NCBI RefSeq assembly: GCF_905171775.1
Contig: NC_053492.1
Span: 63,883,355 to 63,947,354 of the forward strand
Direction of reading: 5' to 3'
Length of the DNA stretch: 64,000 nucleotides
DNA from: Rana temporaria
Taxonomy: Eukaryota; Chordata; Amphibia; Anura; Ranidae
Translations under genes and position numbers: made by a program
Shown: one piece after another, positions 1-9,059 of the stretch
How positions within the stretch are numbered: position 1 is the first letter of the stretch
Layout of the letters: every line of letters starts with the position of its first letter
The notes under the pieces: generated by a model
Told to the model about the DNA's origin: nothing
Databases searched by the model: none
Seen by the model: only the letters and a program-made list of their open reading frames with translations

Positions 1-516
1 CCACCTCGGGAATACAAATTAGGACTTATGGAGATCCACGAAGCTTTTCAGCTTCGTTTTTTCTCCGTAAGTTTTATTTTGCAAACGCAAAATTAGGGCT
101 GCTTTTACAAGGTGTAAACTGTTTACACCTTGTAAAAACAGACCTTTCTTGCTAGCGACGCGATTTTTTTTTAATTTTAAATATTTTTTTTGGCGCCGTA
201 TCTTTTTTTTTACCCGACGCAACTTTATTGTCCCGTCGCGATCCACAAAGCCCGGCGTAATGTAATTTCGCGCTATGCACGTTGGGAAAATGACGTCACA
301 AGCATGCGCAGTACGGCCGGCGCGGGAGCACGCCTCATTTAAATGGGAATCGCCCCCTGGAGAAGAGGAACGCCTTGCGCCGGCCGGATTTAAGTTACAC
401 CGCTCAAAATTTCTAGGTAAGTGCTTTGTGGATCGGGCACTTAGGTAGAAATTTTGCAGCGGTGTAACTTAAATAGGAAAAATTACGTTACGCCCGCTGG
501 CTAAGGATTTGCCCCA
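1..516. repeat. Partial foldback element, ACGCCG-rich family (copy 1)
   Basis: The segment runs off the left edge of the window. It holds a perfect hairpin word at about 101-138 (ACAAGGTGTAAAC and its complement), a central part with CATTTAAATG-like sequence near 335-345, and inverted words GGTGTAACTTAAA at 390-480. The central part resembles the middle of the copy at 16608-17322: both have an ATGCGCAGT word, a CATTTAAAT palindrome and a GACGTCA word. A short open frame on the minus strand (19-246) is lysine/arginine-rich translation of low-complexity sequence, not a gene. The right boundary is approximate. Confidence 0.55.
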
Positions 517-519
517 ATG

Positions 520-776
520 TTTTTTTCATGCCGAAAAATGATCGTGTGTAAGCGGCATCATGCTTGTGATTTTAATGCTGTGCGTTTTCAACCCAAAACA
601 GGACTTATGAGCCAAATGCATTTTTGGCAGATCAACCGGTATTCTTCTGTACTTGTAGGGTATTTAACGAGATAAAACATGAGCAAATATGAATTTATTA
701 TATATGTTTTTTTTGTCCTCATGTACACTTAAAGTAGTTCACCCTAAAACTAAAATCTGTAAATCTACTAACAATC
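520..776. other. AT-rich spacer with a foldback end fragment
   Basis: At about 529-560 there is a terminal fragment of a TNA-type foldback (a GATCGTGTGTAAGCGGCATCA-like end). A possible left end of a TTAA element starts near 730 (TTAAAGTAG). No coding signal is seen. Confidence 0.3.
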
Positions 777-779
777 TAA

Positions 780-2310
780 AGGCCCATACACGTGTAGCAC
801 TACCCCCAGAGGAGCTGCTGGTTTGTTTTGGGTGGCAGATTTACCTTGTGGCTCTCCCAATTCCTAGGGGTGTATGGTGCATATAGCATAAGTAAAGGAA
901 TGTCTGCAACAGGTGTATCTTTGCTGAGCTCTTTATTACCCAGCCAGGTAAAAACAATAAACTTGTGGTGAGGAAAGTAGAGTTGAAGGAAAAAGAAGAA
1001 TAGCAAATTCAGGCGTAGTAATAGGGAAACAGTCCTGCTCCCACATGTAACACTTCTTTGCGCCACTCCTGCTTGAGTGGGAATAGCGTACCTGGACAGG
1101 CCTCTCTCACTGACCTGGCAGCCAGAGTATCACTCGAACCTTTGAGAAGAAGTCTCTGCCACAGACCCTCCTAGGATGAATTCAGTAAGAAACCTCTGCC
1201 ACAGGCCCTTCTGATTGTAGTTACAGAGATGTACAGTACCTCCTTAGTGAAATTACGCCTGGATCTCCTTATATCTTTCAGGTACCGACTGATAGATGAC
1301 CAGCCTCTCAGTGTCCGGATACCTCGATCCCCGGTGGATTGTCGAGACCCTATTGGATTGCCAGCCTCTTATTGGCTCTCCTCAGATAGACTCCCCACCT
1401 TATAGCTATACCACTTGGGATCTTCAGGATCGAGGAACCAGTTGACCACTGGGCTCCCTGCCACGACCCAAATGCTCCGGACCCATATGGTCCCGAAACC
1501 AGGAACTCCATGTGGCACGCATGCCCCGGCCAGGTAGGCCAAAACGCTGGGGCGCCGTGGTGCAGACACCCTAAAGGTGGATGCCGCACTTGAAAAAAAA
1601 GACCCAGAACCAATGGCATCTGCCCCATAAATACCCTCCCCCAGGATGCACAGCGAGGCTCAGCCCTCTTGATTGGTTGCTGGGGAAAAGAACCCAAACC
1701 TTGACTCCACTGCTGCCATCTACTGCATTGGGGTGGGAAGAACACCCCAGCACAACAGAATGAGCCCACAGCACAGGCAAGCTGAGACAGAGACCCAATT
1801 TAAAAATTTTAACTAGATCAGAGTTTAACTACACTCTGATCTCCCTCTAAATTTAAATAGCACCGGTACTTTGAAGTAACCAGGCGCTACACACATATTG
1901 GACTTTTTGACAAGAACGGTCCGACGGGCGTGTTTTATCAGACAATCCGACCATCTGTATGCTCCATCGGAGAATTGTTTTCGGTTTTTCAACGGACAAA
2001 TGTTTTGCATGCTCTCAAACTTTCCGACAACAAATGTCCAATGGAGCATCATCTGACCTTGTATACACAAGTCCATTGGACTAAAGTCCAAAGTACAAAC
2101 ACGCATGCTTCGGACCAATGCGAAAGATCAGACAACAATAGCAGAAGTTGCCCAAAGGGTAGCGGTAAAGAGATGAAAAACCACAAGATTTGGTGAATGT
2201 TGGCTGAAAAAGTTCAGCCGTGTGTATGCATACCAAGTTCATGGCCAACACCCCTTCGGACCAAAATCCATGGAAAAGTCAGATGGAAGTCCGATCGTGT
2301 GTATGAGGCT
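780..2310. mobile_element. TNA-type foldback element interrupted by an LTR
   Basis: The left terminus GGCCCATACACG begins at 780 after TAA (777-779). The right terminus, ending in CGTGTGTATGAGGC, stops near 2310 and is followed by TAA (2311-2313). Only about 13 bp of the left terminus precede an inserted LTR (793-1891); the body resumes at 1892. The body carries repeated words around GGACTTT, GTCCGA and CCAATGGA in both orientations, typical of these foldbacks. No transposase is encoded. Assignment to PIF/Harbinger-like MITEs rests on the 3-bp TNA duplication and is inference. Confidence 0.6.
793..1891 (-). mobile_element. Solo LTR, TGTAGCGCC family (copy 1)
   Basis: Read on the minus strand the unit starts TGTAGCGCCTGG (plus-strand 1891 downward) and ends GTAGTGCTACA at 793, the TG...CA form of an LTR. 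Its polyadenylation signal AATAAA lies at plus 932-937 as TTTATT. It aligns with the LTRs at 9060-10375 and 31314-32358: all share 'CAGCAGCCAAT' or close variants, a GCGGCA(T/C)(C/G)CACC(T)TTAGGGTG word, and repeated 'TGTGGCAGAG' words. Flanks CACG (789-792) and CACA (1892-1895) are a 4-bp TSD with one mismatch. Frames on both strands here, such as 1350-1769 minus, are random open frames in GC-rich LTR sequence. No internal retroviral region is attached, so it is a solo LTR. Confidence 0.75.
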
Positions 2311-2313
2311 TAA

Positions 2314-2938
2314 GACTAACCTATCTAGCCCTGTATAGAAGAAATCACTATACATAAACGTCTTCTGAAGCCGCTCTCCAGCGGCAGAATGTATGTAAAG
2401 CCAAAATGTTTATTTTGGATGAGAACGGAAGGGTGAAGTAACAATCTCCCTATTTGTCCTGTCACCAAGATTAGAAGTTATTGGCGATCCAAAAATATTA
2501 GAGCTGTCACCTGAGCAAAATCTGGGGGGTAAACCTCCCAATAGGAGCACCAATTTGTTTCAGTGACAAGTGTATAAGACGGGACTAAAAGATTTCCCCT
2601 CACTACCTATTGTGTTTCCAGAACAGGAACTGAAGGTAAATTCTCCCTAGTAAGACAGACCACAAACAATAAGCTAATGGTTTTCACCATTCCTTTTCCT
2701 ATCAAAAACCTGTTTTGGCCATACACAAACATTAATTATCAAGGGAAGCATCTTCTGTGCCTCTCCCTGATCTGGATTTAATTTTAGCAATTTGGACCTG
2801 ACCACCCACTCACTTTCTCACTGCCCACTAAAAATCATGTTTGCTGAGCTATTTGTGCTTTTGGTAAAAAAGGGTGCTACTTTAGAGTGATTATCAATGC
2901 ATGTAAAACACACTGAAAAACACACAAAAAAAATGTGC
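2314..2938. other. Unassigned stretch, no gene seen
   Basis: Mixed-composition sequence. It contains a GGGGTAAACCTCCC near 2525 and pyrimidine/purine words that look mid-repetitive, but no boundary, TSD or coding frame can be supported. Confidence 0.3.
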
Positions 2939-2942
2939 TTAA

Positions 2943-3734
2943 CCACTTAACCCCCGGACCATATTGCTGGTCAAAGACCAGAGCACTTTTTGCGATTCGG
3001 CACTGCGTCGCTTTAACTGACAATTGCGCGGTCGTATGACGTGGCTCCCAAACAAAATTGGCGTCCTTTTTTCCCCACAAATAGAGATTTATTTTGGTGG
3101 TATTTGATCACCTCTGCGTTTTTTAGTTTTTGCGCTATAAACAAAAATAGAGCGACAATTTTGAAAAAAATTTATATTTTTACTTTTTGCTATAATAAAT
3201 ATCCCCCAAAAATATATAAAAAAAAAATTTCCTCAGTTTAGGCCGATACGTATTCTTCTACATATTTTTCGTAAAAAAAAAATCGCAATTAGCATTTATT
3301 GATTGGTTTGCGCAAAAGTTATAGCGTTTACAAATAGGGGGTATTTTTATGTCATTTTTATTAATATTTTTTTTTTCCGTACTGCGACATTATGGTGGAC
3401 ACTTCGGACACTTTTGACACATTTTTGGGACCATTGGCATTTTTATAGCGATCAGTGCTATAAAAATGCATTGTATGAACAGAAGATCAGCATTTCTCTC
3501 CCTGACAGGACCGGGAACTGTGTGTTTACACACACAGCTCCCGGTCCCCGCTCTGTAACGAGCGATCGCGTGTGCCCGGCGGCGATCGCGCCCGCCGGGC
3601 ACGCGCACGGGAGTCAGGGGAGAGCGGGCGGCCCGCAGGCGCCCCTAGTGGCCTGCGCGAGAGCCCACGTATAGCTACGTGCTCTCGCGCAGGGGAGCCG
3701 ACCTGCAAAATTACAGCGGCTGGTCGGCAAGTAG
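2943..3734. mobile_element. TTAA-flanked non-autonomous element (J family, copy 1)
   Basis: The element is flanked by TTAA at 2939-2942 and 3735-3738. Its ends are related inverted sequences: CCACTTAACCCCCGGACC on the left, and the complement of the right end reads CTACTTGCCGACCAGCC. Inside are T-rich blocks (3160-3385) and a GC-rich right third (3510-3720) with strong hairpins, including GCGAGAGCCCACGTA...TACGTGCTCTCGC at about 3657-3690. The same body in reverse orientation forms 35315-37816, and related sequence is at 16021-16555 and 49043-49680. TTAA duplication suggests piggyBac-type mobilisation (inference). No transposase is present, and the 123-codon frame at 3303-3674 is not a gene. 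Confidence 0.7.
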
Positions 3735-3738
3735 TTAA

Positions 3739-4319
3739 ATAATTTTTCAAGTCACGTGTCCATATTTCTTTGCGTCTGCAGGAAGCAAACGCATATAAAA
3801 ACACAAATAAAGCACACTGTGTGTTGCTTTACATTTTGGCACGACACATTAAAAATGTGCTTAAATGCAATGATGTGAATGCTCATATGGTGTTTGGGGG
3901 GCTCTGTCTCTACCTCTACTGAACACAAGATTGGCCCAAGATCACACAAAGATTTATAGCAGGCTGTAAAATCTCGGTGTACAATAATGAATGATTTTGA
4001 TGTTCTGAAGCTCTCATTATCACCCTTCAATGAACCCTCTACATGGCTTGACAGTTGCAAAACACATTATCCAAAGTCAGATATAATACAGCTAACCTTG
4101 AGTCTGGATTCTGTAAAAATATTTTATTGCACTGGAATCCTAAACCCAATTCTTATCAAAGGAGAAGTCGCAGAGGCCAAGTTTCAAACAAGGTTCACAT
4201 AGATTGGCCTCAAGTGAAGATTTGAGCCAAGAAAAAAGGAAAGGAAGATTCTTGTCAAGACTACAAAATATAACCATTACTGATGTAATGAGAGGAAATG
4301 TGTGTTTTATTATTGGAGC
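3739..4319. other. Unassigned stretch, no gene seen
   Basis: AT-rich sequence with short frames only (for example 3987-4202). No splice-bounded exon, repeat boundary or RNA gene is apparent. Confidence 0.3.
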
Positions 4320-4322
4320 TAA

Positions 4323-4611
4323 TGCCGCATATCAGAATTTCCGACAAGAAAAGTTCGATGTGAGCTTTTGGTTGGAAATTCCGACCATGTGTAGGCTCCA
4401 TCTGATTTTTTCTGTCGGAATTTACGACAGCAAAAATTTGAGAGCTGGTTCTCAAATTTTTCTCGGCTCATCGTAGTGTTGTACATCACCGTGTTTTTGT
4501 CGGTCAGAATTTTGTGTGACAGTGTGTATGCAACACAAGTTTTAGCCAAAATTCCATAGGAAAAAAATCCACGGTTTTCTTGTCGGAATTTCTGATCGTG
4601 TGTACGCGACA
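4323..4611. mobile_element. TNA-type foldback, GAATTTCCGAC-word family
   Basis: The ends are TGCCGCATATCAG on the left and TGATCGTGTGTACGCGACA on the right. Flanks are TAA (4320-4322) and TCA (4612-4614), an imperfect 3-bp TSD. The words TCGGAATTT / AAATTCCGA recur several times in both orientations, and TTTGAGAGCTGGTTCTCAAA forms a hairpin at about 4436-4456. A degenerate version of the shared core (ACATCACCGTGTTTTTG, about 4485-4500) is present. Relatives lie at 18450-18854, 53693-54075 and 58709-59114. Confidence 0.65.
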
Positions 4612-4644
4612 TCAGGGTTTAATCTTCTAATTTAGCCTACGAGC

Positions 4645-5198
4645 TAAATGAAAGACAATGTCAAATGATTACCCCATCCACTCACTCCTGGATCTTTCTG
4701 CTGCCCTTAATATAGTTGACTACCCCCTCCCCCTCAGAAGACTCCACCACCTTTGGTCTCTGTGACTGTACCCTTTGCTGGTTCTAATCCTACTTATCCC
4801 ACCACACCTTCAGTGTCACCTACAATTCCTCTTCCTCTTTTCCTCTTCTCTTCCTTTCTCGGTCAGGGTCCCCCAAGGTTCTGTTCTGGGCCTCTCCTAT
4901 TCTCAATCTACACCTCCTCCCTGGTTCAGCTGATAGCATCCCATGGCTTCCAATACCATCTCTACATCAACGAAACCCAAATTTATCTCTCTACCCCTCC
5001 ACCTAATCTACTAACAGACATATCAGCCTGGATGTCACACCACTTCCTCAAACTCAATCTATCCAAAACTGTGTTCATGATTTTTCCTCCCCCACGTGCC
5101 CCATCCTCTGATTTTTCTGACAAGATTGATGGCACCACTATCAGGCCATCCCTGCATGCCAAGGTTCTAGGTGTAATGCAGCACTCTGAACTATCCTT
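4645..5198 (+). pseudogene. LINE reverse-transcriptase fragment (L2/CR1-like), dead
   Basis: Three-frame reading recovers reverse-transcriptase blocks. LDLSAALNIVDYPL (about 4690-4735) corresponds to the motif usually close to LDLSAAFDTVDH. GPPRFCSGPLLFSIYTSSL (about 4873-4925) corresponds to a GVPQGSVLGPLLFSIY block. FQYHLYINETQIYLS (about 4950-4995) sits at the catalytic YADD position. DISAWMSHHFLKLNLSKT and KVLGVMQHSELSF follow. The catalytic YADD is replaced by Y-I-N-E and the frame is broken upstream of 4860, so no active enzyme is made. The copy is 5'-truncated, as is usual for these LINEs. It is interrupted at about 5199 by a 440-bp insertion and resumes at 5641. Clade assignment (L2 or CR1) is from family resemblance. 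Confidence 0.8.
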
Positions 5199-5640
5199 TC
5201 TGATGTTATGCCGAGTAAATTGATACCCAACATGTTATGCTTCAAAGTTGCGCCCACTCGTGGAATGGCGACAAACTTTTACCCTTTAAAAATCTCCATA
5301 TGCAACGTTTAAAAAATACTACAGGTTGCATGTTTTGAGTTACAGAGGAGGTCTAGGGCTAGAATTACTCACATATGCGTTCGCTTCTGCACGCAAGCTT
5401 AGCGGGACGGGGCACATTTAAATGTACATTTTTTTGTTTTTATTTTTTATTTTACACTGTTCTCCCACCACCGATAAAAGTGATCTTGCGGCGAATCTGC
5501 CACAAGGGCCACTTGTATCTGAAAGTGGACCGCCCGCTCTTGAAGAGGATACTGGGGTTATGGTAGCTAGCTGCTGCCATAACAACGATATCCCTCTTCA
5601 AAGAGCGGCAGTATAATGACGGCGGGCGTTCTAGAAGTGG
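5199..5640. mobile_element. Insertion splitting the LINE, ends in GAAGTGGTTAA
   Basis: LINE-like coding similarity stops near 5199 and restarts at 5641. The intervening sequence has an inverted word pair CGCCCGCTCTTGAAGAGG (about 5530) and CCTCTTCAAAGAGCGGC (about 5592), and ends with the AAGTGGTTAA seen in TTAA-type elements of this window. The left boundary is uncertain to about 25 bp and no clean TTAA is visible there. Confidence 0.5.
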
Positions 5641-6128
5641 TTAAATTCAAAATACTAACAATAACTCACAAAGCCATCCACAACTCAGTCCCCACCTACA
5701 TCACTAACCTAGTCTCAAAATACCAACCTAATCGTTCTCTTCATTCTTCACAAGACCTCCCTGCTCCCTCGTCACTTCCTCCTATGCTCGCCTCAAGGAC
5801 TTTCCCGAACCTCTCCCATCCTATGGAACTCCTTACCCCAATCTGTTTGTTTATCTCCTACTACGTTTGCTTTTAGATGGACGATCCCTTCAAACACTCC
5901 TCTTCAGAGAAGCCAATTCTTCCCACATCTAACAACTGTGCTTTTATTTTCTTCATCAGCTCATCCCCCACGCTATTACCTTTTGTATCACTTGACCCTC
6001 CCTCCTAGATTGTAAGCTCTAATGAGCAGGGCCCTCTGATTTCTCCTGTATTAAATTGTTTTGTAACTGTGCTGTCTGTCCTCATGTTGTAAAGCGTTGC
6101 GCAAACTGTTGGCGATATATAAATCCTG

Positions 6129-6169
<41 letters not shown>

Positions 6170-6172
6170 ACT
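5641..6172 (+). pseudogene. LINE C-terminal and 3' tail, resumed after insertion
   Basis: The frame FKILTITHKAIHNSVPTYITNLV...YQPNRSLHSS matches the conserved C-terminal region of L2/CR1-type LINE polymerases. It is followed by the 3' tail ATTGTAAGCTCTAATGAGCA...GGCGATATATAAATCCTGTA (6010-6131) and a (TAA)n run (6131-6169) typical of the LINE 3' end. The same tail occurs at 24770-25036 and 46985-47121. Confidence 0.8.
6131..6169. repeat. (AAT)n microsatellite at LINE 3' end
   Basis: About 13 uninterrupted AAT units terminate the LINE. Confidence 0.9.
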
Positions 6173-6176
6173 CTTA

Positions 6177-6595
6177 GGCCTCGTACACACGATAGGTTAA
6201 CCAGAGGACAACGGTCTGATGGACCGTTTTCATCAGTCAAAACTGATCGTGTGTGGGCCCCATAGGTTATTTAACCATCGTTTAAAAAAAAAGCCAACTT
6301 GCTTTAAATTTAACCTGTGGATTCCTAATAGGTAGGTCAAAACCGATCGTTAGTAGGCACGACCATCGGTTAAAAATCCACGCATGCTCAGAATCAAGTC
6401 GACGCATTCTTGGAAGCATTGAACTTCATTTTTTTCAGCACGTCGTTGTGTTTTACGTCACCGCGTTCTGACGCGATCGTTTTTATAACTGATGGTGTGT
6501 AGGCACGACTGATCATCAGTCAGCTTCATCAGTTAACCGATGACAACAGTCCATTAGACCGTTTTCATCGGATGGACTGATCGTGTGTACGAGGC
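6177..6595. mobile_element. TNA-type foldback, GGTTAACCGATG-word family (copy 1)
   Basis: TTA duplications at 6174-6176 and 6596-6598 bound GGCCTCGTACACACGA...TCGTGTGTACGAGGC. The arms carry repeated words GTTAACC and CGATGAAAACGGTC. The core contains GCATGCTCAGAATCAAGTCG (about 6384), GAACTTCATTTTTTTCAGCA (about 6421) and TTACGTCACCGCGTTCTG (6453-6470). Near-identical organisation is seen at 38518-38924 and 47998-48417. No coding capacity. Confidence 0.85.
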
Positions 6596-6600
6596 TTAAC

Positions 6601-6904
6601 AATAATTATAACAGACACTGATCTCACTGATACCATTAACGGGGCTCTATTGCTTCCACTGACACCATTCCTAAGACCAATAATGGGGCACTATCCCTTC
6701 CATTGATACCAACCATGGGGCACTATTCCTCCTGCTTTAACCAAAAATGGGGTACTATTCCCCCTGTTGAAATTAATGATGGGGCACTGCTTACTCCTAC
6801 TGATGCCAGGACATTTTCTACTCACACCGGCCACAGTTTGGCCCCCGTTAAGTCTGAAGGACAGTAAACTGGCCCTTTGTTTAAAAAGTTTGGAGACCCC
6901 TGTA
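6601..6904 (-). mobile_element. hAT-like fragment with internal minisatellite
   Basis: The right end GTTTGGAGACCCCTG (6889-6903) read on the minus strand is the start of an element also seen at 17981-18443. The body is a degenerate ~34-bp tandem repeat built on GGGGCACTAT and a CACTGATACCA-like word. hAT-type assignment rests on the CAGGGGTCTCC-like end and is tentative. The left boundary is not clear. Confidence 0.5.
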
Positions 6905-7648
6905 CTAGTGTATAGCCAGAACAACAAACCTCAATGGAGGTATTTGCTTGTGGCACAAACATGCGCGCTCTCCTGAAACAATCAATGGTGTAAGCAGCGA
7001 TCATTCAGTAAACCAATCATGCAGCAGTTTTTCTGTCCACCATGTGTTAAACATACACGTGTGTAGATATTCAAGAGGAGAGACCCCGTTAAACAATGCT
7101 CTCCATGTGTTATTAATAAGCAGTTCAGTATTAAAGGACTGGGCATATTAAAAATAAAACTGCTATTAAGTTTGCTGAGACAGATTCCTATGATGTTGCG
7201 GGATAAGAAGAGAAAGGATGACAGATTAAGGAACGAGCCACGGATATGTTTTCAATAAGAGGATATGAACTTCTGATTTAGTGGTTATTCTGCCAAGTGA
7301 AGAGAGAGGAAGGGCCTCATTGACAGAAGTTTGGATGTATGTGCCGCCTGGCCACAAAAAGCGCTAAACTCAGAGAGGGGAGCTCTGCTAGGGAAATTAA
7401 TCAAGCTAATAAAGCAGGAGAAGTCCAAAATGCCAAATACAAACAGCCACGTATAGGAAGACAGACATACGGGAATTGCCATTGAAGACTACTGAGTCCC
7501 AGACCTGGAATGAGCATCTAAACTTGGACCTGCATCCTTTTTCCAGGTCAGGGTCTCAACGGGTAAGCACAAGAAGGAGACGGATGACAAGCCTTGAGCT
7601 TGTACCTTTAAAAACAAATGCAGAAATAGTAGCTAATACAGGTTCCTC
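6905..7648. other. Unassigned stretch, no gene seen
   Basis: Candidate single-copy or decayed sequence. Frames up to 69 codons show no domain signature. Confidence 0.3.
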
Positions 7649-7651
7649 TGA

Positions 7652-7881
7652 GGCCTGGTACACACCTATGCAGATTTCAGTTTGCATATTCCTGGTGTAT
7701 TTTGTGTTTTTCAAATACAATTTTGAGTTTATGGAGCCAAAAACCAGAAAAAAGTCCCGGGCCTTTTCCATAAAATGCACAGATGTACACTTGACCCATT
7801 GGAAACCATGTTAAATGGACTATAGGGTGTTTCTGCAAAACTGAAAATGCACTAAAAAAATGCATAGGTGTGAACCAGGTC
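7652..7881. mobile_element. TNA-type MITE, GGCCTGGTWCACACC ends
   Basis: GGCCTGGTACACACCTATGC on the left pairs with GCATAGGTGTGAACCAGG on the right. Flanks are TGA (7649-7651) and TTA (7882-7884). It is 230 bp and non-coding. A second copy of the left end begins at 20007. Confidence 0.7.
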
Positions 7882-7884
7882 TTA

Positions 7885-8548
7885 AAGCTCATGTAGCACT
7901 ACTGGTATCTGACTCTCCTATTCCTGTCGGGCAATGTGCAGCGGCTCAGCTCCGTGTGTCCTCTCCTCCATGGCAGCTTCAAGCTCCTCCCCTCCTTGGC
8001 ATCCAGTAAGATCGCTTGTCCTTTCAGCCAATCAGGTGACCGGTGTCAAAACCTGTTTCCTGATTGGCCGGGAGGAGGATCAGTGCTACAACAGAAAATA
8101 TTGATTGGCTGTTGTAACACACATGGGTGGGCTCGGAGCGCACTCTCTGCGACCTGATCCCACCCTATATGGATCTAATCGGTGCTTCAAAAAAACAGCC
8201 CCTGCACACTGGAATCCATGCGCCGGTGTCCTGGAAGAGGCAGGATGCATGGATAGGGCAGGTGGCGATGGATAGGGGGCCCCTAATGGACGGGCCGCCA
8301 CGCCTCTGCTGTATAACTCTAAATTGATTTCACTTTTCAGTAACGGCAGTCTGTGCAAAAGCCCCTTACAGGCTAGGAACTCTCAATTCCTTGTAGAAGT
8401 AGCACATAAATGGTTGTGGACTGCCTCCTGAACTATCTCCAGCTTCCCTGTAGACACTGGTCCCAGTTCTGCCACTGCAGGAAATGCTAGCTCACCTGGC
8501 TGCTCTTCCACCAGCCCACCTGATTCTATCATGCTGCCGGGACTCGGA
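7885..8548. other. Unassigned GC-moderate stretch with CCAAT-like words
   Basis: Contains AGCCAATCAGG (about 8025) and CTGATTGGCC (about 8060) in inverted orientation plus ATTGATTGGCTGTTG (about 8100), like the CCAAT clusters inside the TTAA elements elsewhere. Probably a decayed element; boundaries are not visible. No gene. Confidence 0.3.
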
Positions 8549-8931
8549 ACGTAACCTACGCCCAGCCTCATTCACGTACGCTTACGAAAACAACGTAAAA
8601 TACGACGACTGCGCCATCTTTTTGGTGGTTTATCTTTACGCCGGCATATGTCTTACATAAACGACGTAGCTTACTGCGACGGGCGTACGTACGTGAATCG
8701 GCGTATCTTGCTCATTTACATATTCGATGCGTAAATCCACGTACACGCCCCTAGCGGCCAGCGTAAATATGCACATAAGATATGACGGCGTAGGAGACTT
8801 ACGTCGGTCGTATCTTAGCAACAGTGAGGCATATTTCATTTTAAGAATGCGAGCAAAGATACGACGGCGCTCATTCGGACTTACGACGGCGTATCTACTG
8901 ATACGCCGTCATAAGTCTCTCTGAATCTGGC
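8549..8931. mobile_element. ACGCCG-rich foldback element (copy 2)
   Basis: Dense inverted words TACGACGGCG, ACGCCGTC and ACGTACGTGAATC characterise it, and its right end CTGAATCTGGC is diagnostic for this family. It is shorter than the ~715-730-bp copies and probably internally deleted. Several overlapping frames exist only because the arms are palindromic. Confidence 0.65.
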
Positions 8932-9059
8932 TATATGTATTTATTTATCTTTTCTTTTTTCCTACTTTTCTATTGCTGTCACACAGATCAGGCCGGCATT
9001 CAGGCTTGAATGCCTTGGTTAGGACACTGGGGACAGTGTCATTTCAAGTGGGGGGAGTG
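8932..9059 (+). other. Possible retroelement 3' remnant ending in a purine tract
   Basis: Directly before the LTR at 9060 lies the G-rich run GTGGGGGGAGTG. Such a run is what a polypurine primer tract next to a 3' LTR would look like. If so, the LTR at 9060 is the 3' LTR of a truncated element. The alternative is a solo LTR with TSD AGTG/TGTG (one mismatch). Both readings are inference. Confidence 0.3.

Noticed and set aside
1350..1769. 139-codon minus-strand frame
   Set aside because: It lies inside an LTR, where three frames overlap; the sister LTRs do not keep the frame.
3303..3674. 123-codon frame with a hydrophobic N-terminus as a secreted protein
   Set aside because: It lies entirely inside the TTAA element; the hydrophobic part is T-rich repeat sequence present in other copies.
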